Below, in pieces: positions 58,461 through 64,000 of a DNA stretch of 64,000 bases. Each line of letters starts with the position of its first letter. Positions within the stretch are counted from its first letter, which is position 1. The notes beneath the pieces are model-generated. The model was not told the DNA's origin and did no database searches. It worked only from the letters and a program-made list of their open reading frames with translations. A program made the position numbers and the translations under genes. The stretch comes from Streptomyces shenzhenensis (GTDB lineage Bacteria; Actinomycetota; Actinomycetes; Streptomycetales; Streptomycetaceae): the NCBI RefSeq assembly GCF_003688995.1, contig NZ_PENI01000013.1, forward strand, positions 161,975 through 225,974, read 5' to 3'.

Positions 58461-59261
58461 TCACGCCGTCGGCAGCCACCCCACCTTGCCGGCGAGCAGC
58501 GCATAGCCCACGAAGGCGCCGATGTCGAGCAGGGAGTGCGCGACCACCAGCGGGCCCACCCGGCCCCAGCGCCGGTACAGGTGGACGAAGACGACGCCCA
58601 TGACCAGATTGCCGATGAAGCCGCCGATGCCCTGGTACAGGTGGTAGGAGCCGCGCAGCACGGAACTGGCCGCGAGCGCGGTGCCCGGGCTCCAGCCCAG
58701 CTGGCCGAGCCTGCGCAGCAGATAGCCGACGACGATCACTTCTTCGAGGATCGCGTTCTGCAGCGCGGAAAGGATCAGCACGGGGTACTTCCACCACACG
58801 TCGGGCAGCGCCTCGGGCACCACCGTGAGGTTGAACCCGAGGCCGCGGGCGGCCAGGTAGAAGGCGATCCCGGCGCTGCCGATCACCGCCGCGACACCGG
58901 CTCCGCGGCCCAGGTCGGGCCAGGGACGGGTGCGGTCGAAGCCGAGGGTGCGCAGGCTCGTCCCCTCGCGCAGCAGAAGGTGTGCGACCAGTGCGACGGG
59001 GACGAGCGCCGTCGTGATGCCGAACAACTGCCAGGCGAGATCCAGCCAGGGCCGGCCCGGCGCGGCCGAGGCGTTGAGGGTCGCGGCCTGGTCCTTGAGG
59101 CCGCCCGGTTTCGTGACCGATCCGATGAAGCTGATCAGAGCGGACACTCCGCTCGCACCGAGCGAAAGCGCCAGAACGAGCAGTGTCTCGTCCCGGAGAA
59201 TCCGTCGCGAGGGCCGCTCGCACGGCTCAGAACCGGCCGCCGGGTCCGCCTTCACCTGCAT
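58461..59261 (-). CDS. CPBP-family intramembrane protease
   Basis: A 266-residue membrane protein of the CPBP (CAAX prenyl protease / bacteriocin-processing) family. About eight hydrophobic helices; the catalytic di-glutamate is in ALQNAILEEVIVVGYLLRRL, the first His in GSYHLYQGIGGFIGN and the second in LVVAHSLLDI, with R-R-W-G-R before it. The family cleaves or binds proteins in the membrane; immunity roles occur near bacteriocin genes, but none are nearby here. ATG 59261 with AAGGCAGG upstream is preferred to a longer frame. Confidence 0.92.
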   Translation of the reverse strand: MQVKADPAAGSEPCERPSRRILRDETLLVLALSLGASGVSALISFIGSVTKPGGLKDQAATLNASAAPGRPWLDLAWQLFGITTALVPVALVAHLLLREGTSLRTLGFDRTRPWPDLGRGAGVAAVIGSAGIAFYLAARGLGFNLTVVPEALPDVWWKYPVLILSALQNAILEEVIVVGYLLRRLGQLGWSPGTALAASSVLRGSYHLYQGIGGFIGNLVMGVVFVHLYRRWGRVGPLVVAHSLLDIGAFVGYALLAGKVGWLPTA

Positions 59262-59352
59262 ACCTGCCTTCAGTCGACTGATCCCGCCCCATGCCCGCCC
59301 AGGGTCTCGAATGAAGTTACGAAGATCGCGCACGACAGGCCGCACCACGGTC

Positions 59353-59760
59353 ATGGGACGTCACAGCTTGCCCGATCGGTCCCGGGCGGGCGCGGCCGAC
59401 CCCCGTCCCCGCGCCTCTCGCCGCAGCGTAGCCATCGCGACGGTGCTCGTCCTGACCGGCACGGCGGCAGCCGTCCGCGGCGGGCTGCTACGGCTGACAC
59501 CGGACGCGGCCCCGAACCCGGCCCTTGCGCTGCGGAAGGGCGGGAAGCCCGGCGCACAGGTGTGGGTGCCCGACTCGGCGGTGTGGGTCGAGCGGGTCAC
59601 GGCGGACGCCAGGGCGACACAGGTCACCCCGGCGGGGCAGGTCGCCGCCACCCCGGTCGGCGTGGCGATGCTGCCGGCCGCCGCGCGCTCGCCGGGGTGG
59701 CCGGAGAAGACGTACACGTGGGCCGAGCCGGCGCGCAGCGCGACCGGGCGGGGGCCATGA
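59353..59760 (+). CDS. Small exported protein with MGRHS start
   Basis: A 135-residue protein beginning MGRHSLPDRSRAGAADPRPR, a basic start common to Streptomyces exported proteins, followed by a membrane or signal helix (VAIATVLVLTGTAAAVRGGL). The outside part carries a short WVPDSAVWVERVT segment and ends ARSATGRGP. I do not recognise a domain; relatives may be larger and this copy shortened. Divergent from the protease gene. A second frame begins at the overlapping ATGA (59757). Confidence 0.5.
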   Translation: MGRHSLPDRSRAGAADPRPRASRRSVAIATVLVLTGTAAAVRGGLLRLTPDAAPNPALALRKGGKPGAQVWVPDSAVWVERVTADARATQVTPAGQVAATPVGVAMLPAAARSPGWPEKTYTWAEPARSATGRGP

Positions 59761-60040
59761 CGAAGGCGCCGGCCCAGCACGTCCCGCGCACGCTGCCGCG
59801 CGACTCCTCGGGCACCGAGCAGGACGGCCCCGAGCGCAACCAGGCACTGGTCCTCAGAGAACAGGCCGCGTTCGCCCACGACGCCACGACGAGACGCCGG
59901 CCGGCGTCTCGACCTCTTCTGTCCCACGGACGGATCCCCGTCGCTCGACCGTCCCTACACGCTGGTCGACGAGGCGGAGTTGACCACCGACGAGAGCCGG
60001 GCGGGGGACCGCACGGCAGCCCGGTCCCGTGTCCGTCGGT
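59757..60040 (+). other. Possible decayed gene
   Basis: An ATG (59757) overlaps the upstream stop as ATGA. Frame 1 reads HVPRTLPRDSSGTEQDGPER and REQAAFAHDATTRR; another frame then gives RLDLFCPTDGSPSLDRPYTL then VDEAELTTDESRAGDR, which looks coding and joins well after one indel. No known domain is recognised, and both frames run into the antisense of the ligase gene without a proper end. Read as remnants of one reading frame. Confidence 0.3.
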
Positions 60041-61558
60041 TCACCCCAGGGGTGCCGGCTGCGGCAGCCCCACCGGCCAGCTGTGGACCGGCTCACCGAC
60101 GTGCATCAGCTGGGCGTAGCGACGGGTGGTGGCGGCCAGCGCCGCGTCGCGGGACATCCCCTGTTCCAGGGCCTGGTGGAAGGTCGCCGCCTGCCAGGCC
60201 GCGCCGTTGACCCGGCGCCGGCAGCGCTCCTCGATGACGCCCAGGTAGAGGTCGCGGTCGGCGGCCTCGACGCCCCACGCGTCCAGTCCGGCCGCGGCCA
60301 GCGGCAGCAGTTCGTCGCGTACGAGGGTGACCGCGTCGACCTCGCCGATGCCGCCGTAGCGGCCCCGCCGCGGCCATACGAAGCGGGCGTCGATGCCGTA
60401 CCGGCAGGCGGCATCGAAGTTGGCCTCGGCCGTGGCGAACGGCATCCGGGTCCACACGGGCCGCTGCTCCTCGGCGAGGGCGCGCACGAGACCGTAGTAG
60501 AAGGCGGCGTTGGCGATGACGTCGGTGATGGTCGGCCCCGCCGGCAGGACGCGGTTCTCCACGCGCAGGTGGGGTACGCCGTCCGCGATGCCGTAGACGG
60601 GGCGGTTCCAGCGGTACACCGTGCCGTTGTGCAGGACGAGTTCGGCGAGCCCGGGCACGCCACCGGCGTCGAGCACCTCCAGCGGGTCCTCGTCGTCGCA
60701 CATCGGCAGCAACGCCGGGAAAAAGCGCAGGTTCTCCTCGAACAGGTCGTACGCCGAGGAGATCCAGCGCTCGCCGAACCAGGTGCGCGGGCGCACCCCC
60801 TGGGCCTGGAGCTCGGGCGGGCGGGTGTCCGTGGACTGCTGGAACAGCGGCGGCCGGGACTCGCGCCACAGCTCACGGCCGAACAGGAAGGGCGAGTTGG
60901 CGCCGACCGCGATCTGGGCCGCGCAGGCCGCCTGCGCGGCGTTCCACACATCGGCGAAGCGGGCCGGGGTGACCTGGAGATGCAGCTGGACGGAGGTGCA
61001 CGCCGCCTCGGGCGCGATCGACTTCGAGGTGCAGGTGAGGTGCTCCACCCCCGCGATGTCCAGCACGAAGTCCTCGCCGCGCGCGGCCACGATCTGATCG
61101 TTGAGCAGCGTGTAGCGATCGGCCTCGGAGAGGTTGGAGGAGACCAGGTCGTCGCGGTCGAGGGTGGGCAGAATGCCGATCATCACGATCCCGGCATCCA
61201 CCTCCCCGGCCTTCCGGTCGGCGTACGCGAGTGCGGTGCGGAGTTCCTCCGCGAGCCGGTCGAATACCCGGCCGCCCAATCGATGTGGGGCTATGTTGAC
61301 TTCCAGATTGAACATGGCGAGTTCTGTTTGGAAATCGCGGCTCGCGATGCGCTCCAGTACTTGTCCATTCAGCATTCTCGGCATGCCGTCCGGGCCGGCG
61401 AGATTCAATTCGATCTCCACGCCCATGAGGTTCTTCGGGCGGTCGAACCGCTTCTCGGCCAGCAGTCGCTCCAGACCCGCGAGGCACCTCACGAGCTTTT
61501 CGCGGTAGCGCCGGCGTTCGGACAGGTCGAACGCCCCCGCCACGACCTTCTCCCCCAT
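60041..61558 (-). CDS. Glutamate-cysteine ligase family enzyme (GCS2 type)
   Basis: A 505-residue enzyme of the GCS2/YbdK-like glutamate-cysteine ligase family. It starts with a helical region (LSERRRYREKLVRCLAGLER), then the ATP/Glu-binding strand PKNLMGVEIELNLAGPDGMP with conserved Glu residues, FNLEVNIAPHRLGGRVFDRL, CTSVQLHLQVTPARFADVWN (G-C-T-S-V-Q-type), and VYRWNRPVYGIADGVPHLRV then ENRVLPAGPTITD (E-N-R). Members ligate Glu to Cys or other amines; in mycothiol-producing actinobacteria the true product is often unknown. ATG 61558 has GGAGGGA in front. The 3' end has no hairpin visible. Confidence 0.88.
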   Translation of the reverse strand: MGEKVVAGAFDLSERRRYREKLVRCLAGLERLLAEKRFDRPKNLMGVEIELNLAGPDGMPRMLNGQVLERIASRDFQTELAMFNLEVNIAPHRLGGRVFDRLAEELRTALAYADRKAGEVDAGIVMIGILPTLDRDDLVSSNLSEADRYTLLNDQIVAARGEDFVLDIAGVEHLTCTSKSIAPEAACTSVQLHLQVTPARFADVWNAAQAACAAQIAVGANSPFLFGRELWRESRPPLFQQSTDTRPPELQAQGVRPRTWFGERWISSAYDLFEENLRFFPALLPMCDDEDPLEVLDAGGVPGLAELVLHNGTVYRWNRPVYGIADGVPHLRVENRVLPAGPTITDVIANAAFYYGLVRALAEEQRPVWTRMPFATAEANFDAACRYGIDARFVWPRRGRYGGIGEVDAVTLVRDELLPLAAAGLDAWGVEAADRDLYLGVIEERCRRRVNGAAWQAATFHQALEQGMSRDAALAATTRRYAQLMHVGEPVHSWPVGLPQPAPLG

Positions 61559-62108
61559 CGAAGCGTCCCTCCTCGGATGGGCGGGCCGAGCATCCGGCCG
61601 CCGGTGGTACCGGTCAGGTTGGATGATGCCCAGCCGAAGCGATCGATAACGTCCCGCGCGACCCCCGGGGCCGCTACGCTGTCGCCATGTGTCCTGTGGC
61701 ACATTCACGGGGCATGAAGTGGTTCGCGCCTTCGGACGCCCCGTGGATCTCGTGAAAAATGCCGACGACATTCGGCCGACCGCACGAGGAGCGTATTCCG
61801 AGGTCAGCGGGGCGGATCGGGCATTCAATCAGCACGATGACCGCAAATCGGCGGCCGAATAGTGCCTTGCGCCATTCACCGGCAACAGTTAGCGGAAACA
61901 GCAGCTGAACACTTGTCGTATAAACTCCGCCCAAGGCAGACGGTTGGCGCCCACGGTCCTGACTCGTGTCGTCAAGGTGACGTGTGGCAGTCCCGCCGCA
62001 CCTCGGTCACCGGCCCGGGCCCCACCTCTCTGCCCGCATCGAGCTGACAGCGCCGTCCGCCCCCGCCCTCGCGCCACCGCGCCTGTCGAACGAGAGAGGC
62101 GACCCACC
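61559..62108. other. 550-bp intergenic region
   Basis: No gene is seen. The segment 61680-61960 is AT-richer than its surroundings. A TATAAA at 61919-61924 could be a -10 for the gene at 62109, but no matching -35 is clear. Upstream of the ligase gene, GTGTCC (61686-61691) and the nearby GTGGCAC are possible regulator contacts, which I cannot assign. Confidence 0.3.
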
Positions 62109-62693
62109 ATGCCGCTGCACGTCTCCCCTGCTCCCGCGCCCGCACTGCGCTCCGTCCTCACGGCCCTCGGTTCCCCCACCGCGGTCCGCGAGGCCCCGAC
62201 GCCCTCCCTGCGCTCCGCGGAGGAACCCGCCACCGCCGAACTCCCGCTGCCCGTCCACGTGCTGGACGGGATCACGGCGGAATCCGGGGCCGTCACCCGG
62301 CTGACCGGCTGGCGGTTCCTGATCCGCTCCGGCGGCCGCTCGGTGGCCGCCGCCGATACCGTACTGACCGCGGACGGCTGGGCGTTCTCCCGCTTCTTCG
62401 AGGGCCCCTACATCGACTCCACCGAACGCGCGCTGCACCAGGCCGAGACGCTGGCCCAGCCCTACCAGCCGCGGCTGCTGTCCGTACCGGGCCTGTACAT
62501 GCTCGCGCTGTGGCTGCACGGGGACTGCGCGGCGGACGGCGCCGAAGGCCATCCGGCCGCCACCGACCTGCTGGTGCCGCTGGCCCCCGCGCCACCCGGC
62601 ATCGCGGCCCACCGTCCGCACCGGGTGGCCGAGTTGCTGCCGGTCCTGACCCACCGGGTGACCCCCGTGCCCCTGCTCGGCACACCCGCCTGA
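62109..62693 (+). CDS. Hypothetical protein (Streptomyces-specific)
   Basis: A 194-residue protein with an Ala/Pro-rich N-terminus and a folded core: LPVHVLDGITAESGAVTRLT then GWRFLIRSGGRSVAAADTVL and DGWAFSRFFEGPYIDSTERA, followed by LSVPGLYMLALWLHGDC. The W-F-L-I-R and G-P-Y-x-D motifs recur in a conserved Streptomyces family without known function. No signal peptide or membrane helix. ATG 62109 is preceded by GAGAGAGG. A strong hairpin follows the stop. Confidence 0.72.
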   Translation: MPLHVSPAPAPALRSVLTALGSPTAVREAPTPSLRSAEEPATAELPLPVHVLDGITAESGAVTRLTGWRFLIRSGGRSVAAADTVLTADGWAFSRFFEGPYIDSTERALHQAETLAQPYQPRLLSVPGLYMLALWLHGDCAADGAEGHPAATDLLVPLAPAPPGIAAHRPHRVAELLPVLTHRVTPVPLLGTPA

Positions 62694-62709
62694 CCCCCCA
62701 CTCCCTCCC

Positions 62710-62742
62710 GTACCCCGTCTCCCGAACCCGGAGGCGGGGTAC
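62710..62742 (+). terminator. Hairpin terminator after the 62109 gene
   Basis: Thirteen-base arms (62710-62722 and 62730-62742, one mismatch giving a G-U pair) with a seven-base loop, starting 17 bases after the stop codon. Confidence 0.75.
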
Positions 62743-62965
62743 GTCCGTGTGTGCGCTGCGGCAGGGGGCGAACGGGCGTCCGACACCGCGCCCTGCCGCC
62801 TCCGGTTCTCATGAACCGCCCGAATCGGCCCGGGAGTTGGGATGAACCATACGCGTGCGCGATGCGTCATCACCCTGTGAAGAAGCGGTGCTGCGAAATC
62901 CCTGCGGATTGACTCCCAGACGGCAACACTGGGTTCCGACCGACTCATCACCACGGGGGACCAAC

Positions 62966-63202
62966 ATGACCACGACACAGCGAAAGATCCCACCCATGTG
63001 CCAGCACCAGCCACCGTGTCCGACCGCAGAATCCGCCGACCGGGAGTCCGCCCGCCTCGCGGCGCACCACCCGGAGCAGGGCTGGAGCCTGCTGTGCAAC
63101 GGCGTTCTGCTCTTCGAGGACACCGGTGAGCTCCTGCCCGACGGCCAGATCATCGCCCCGCACCGCCCGCTGGGCGCCCACCGGGTGATGACCGCCGCCT
63201 GA
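62966..63202 (+). CDS. DUF5999 protein
   Basis: A 78-residue actinobacterial protein: MCQHQPPCPTAESADRESAR, HPEQGWSLLCNGVLLFEDTG and ELLPDGQIIAPHRPLGAHRV are the conserved parts of DUF5999. The Cys pair in C-Q-H-Q-P-P-C suggests a metal or redox site. It starts at ATG 62966 (GGGGGACC upstream) or at ATG 62996, where most relatives begin. Function unknown. Confidence 0.85.
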   Translation: MTTTQRKIPPMCQHQPPCPTAESADRESARLAAHHPEQGWSLLCNGVLLFEDTGELLPDGQIIAPHRPLGAHRVMTAA

Positions 63203-63407
63203 CGTACCACCCGGGCGGCCCGCCACGCCCGGTGACATGAGGGGCCGGCTCGCACGCACTCGATGCGCACCGGCCCCGACGCGTGTCCGGAATCGAGGAC
63301 ACAGCGTCGCATCAGAGCGTCGGCCGGTGGTCGAACCAGTCGACGTGGGTACGTCCCCCGGTGGCGTGCATCCCGATGGCGCGTCCGGTGAAACCGCCCG
63401 CGGGCCG

Positions 63408-64000
63408 TCAGGTCCCCCTGGCCAACTCCTTGACCGCGATATTGAGTTCGAGGACGTTCACCCGGGGCTCGCCGATGAAGCCGAGGGTACGGCCGGTGGT
63501 GTGGTCCCTGACGAGCCGGTTCACCTGGGCGACGGAGAGGTGGTTACGTTCGGCGACCCGGTGGGCCTGGAGTGCGGCGTAGGCCGGTGAGATGTCCGGG
63601 TCGAGGCCGGAGCCGGACGAGGTCACGGCGTCGGGGGGCACCTGGGACGGCCGCACCCGGTAGTCGGCGGTGGAGTTCTCCTTGACGACCGCGGCCTTGG
63701 CCGTTTCGACCGAGGCGACGAGCTTGGGGTTGTCGGCGGCGAGGTTGGTCGCGCCGGACACGATCAGCTTGTACCGGGTGTTGACCGTGTTGCTGCCCAG
63801 TCCGTGCGCCGGCCGCGGCTGGAAGTAGTCGAGGCTGTAGTGCTGTTGCCCGATCAGGGACGAGCCGGCGACCCTGCCGTCCGCTGTGATCTCGGAGCCG
63901 TTCGCCCTGCCGTGGAACAGCCCCTGGGCGATGCCGGTGACGACCAGCGGGTAGATGACACCGGTCACCAGGGTGAGCACGAGGAGGGCGCGCAGGCCCG
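63408..64000 (-). CDS. kdpC: Potassium-transporting ATPase subunit C, C-terminal part
   Basis: The gene runs off the window end, so only the N-terminal residues are missing; 196 residues remain. The single membrane helix (LRALLVLTLVTGVIYPLVVT) and the conserved outside motifs GSSLIGQQHYS, QPRPAHGL, VTSSGSGLDPDIS, and NRLVRDHTTGRTLGFIGEPR then VNVLELN are those of KdpC. This subunit helps the high-affinity KdpFABC potassium pump bind ATP. The kdpB and kdpA genes should lie just beyond the window on the same strand. The 205-bp gap before it holds nothing recognised. Confidence 0.95.
   Translation of the reverse strand, partial: GLRALLVLTLVTGVIYPLVVTGIAQGLFHGRANGSEITADGRVAGSSLIGQQHYSLDYFQPRPAHGLGSNTVNTRYKLIVSGATNLAADNPKLVASVETAKAAVVKENSTADYRVRPSQVPPDAVTSSGSGLDPDISPAYAALQAHRVAERNHLSVAQVNRLVRDHTTGRTLGFIGEPRVNVLELNIAVKELARGT

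Noticed and set aside
58461..59261. Bacteriocin immunity protein
   Set aside because: CPBP proteases can have this role, but no bacteriocin or lantibiotic genes are near.
1..64000. CRISPR array, rRNA operon, prophage or integrated element with att sites
   Set aside because: No regularly spaced repeats, rRNA sequence, integrase or structural phage gene, and no flanking direct repeats were seen by reading both strands.

Overview
This window is high-GC actinobacterial DNA, almost certainly from a Streptomyces chromosome. The evidence is strong GC bias at third codon positions, frequent GTG starts behind purine-rich ribosome binding sites, many secreted lipoproteins with Tat or Sec signals, and families typical of the genus: a SigE-family sigma factor, DUF5999, a MGRHS-type secreted protein, MocR/PPOX/PaiB clusters and twin MacB-like ABC cassettes. 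No rRNA, tRNA, CRISPR array or intact mobile element was found.

Layout. Positions 1-10.9 kb look like conserved core: an L,D-transpeptidase tail, a SnoaL-like protein, apolipoprotein N-acyltransferase (lnt), a Gfo/Idh oxidoreductase, a DinB-like protein, uracil-DNA glycosylase (ung), a peptide-type ABC binding lipoprotein, two adjacent short-chain reductases, and a translationally coupled HipA-like kinase/DUF3037 pair. About 11-46 kb looks accessory, with lower gene density and many broken genes. It holds two two-component systems, a secreted GH78-type rhamnosidase with its own promoter and operator-like sites, and two paralogous export cassettes (lipoprotein - wall-binding adaptor - ATPase - FtsX/MacB permease), one of them divergent from a response regulator/sensor kinase pair. 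It also holds a mannosyltransferase-like membrane protein, a sigma factor with a small membrane partner, a MarR/MFS efflux pair with two matched operators, a PQQ-type sugar dehydrogenase, a ChrB-like protein, and a Baeyer-Villiger monooxygenase/lactonase/TetR module around a perfect 20-bp operator. Between these lie remnants of IS5- and ISL3-like transposases and of AraC, TetR, PepSY, GNAT and LysR genes. About 46.8-64 kb returns to core-like content: a Rieske lipoprotein, a cysteine-less isochorismatase relative, PPOX flavoproteins, LysR/EamA, MocR/PPOX/PaiB, more DMT exporters, a Clp N-domain protein, PadR, PhzF, a CPBP protease, a glutamate-cysteine ligase family enzyme and the C-terminal part of KdpC.

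How genes work together. The ABC cassettes are built as single translational units with 4-8 nt overlaps, and cassette A is probably under the control of its divergent two-component system as an envelope-stress or peptide exporter. The monooxygenase and the exported lactonase could convert a ketone to a lactone or ester and then open it, under the TetR repressor encoded downstream. MocR probably controls the divergent PPOX-PaiB pair through direct repeats in the 26-bp gap. The least explained element is a candidate structured RNA on the minus strand at about 46.47-46.58 kb, followed by a strong hairpin terminator.

Limits. Family calls rest on motifs and recall of protein families; no database search was run. 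Start sites were chosen by ribosome binding sites and family length.
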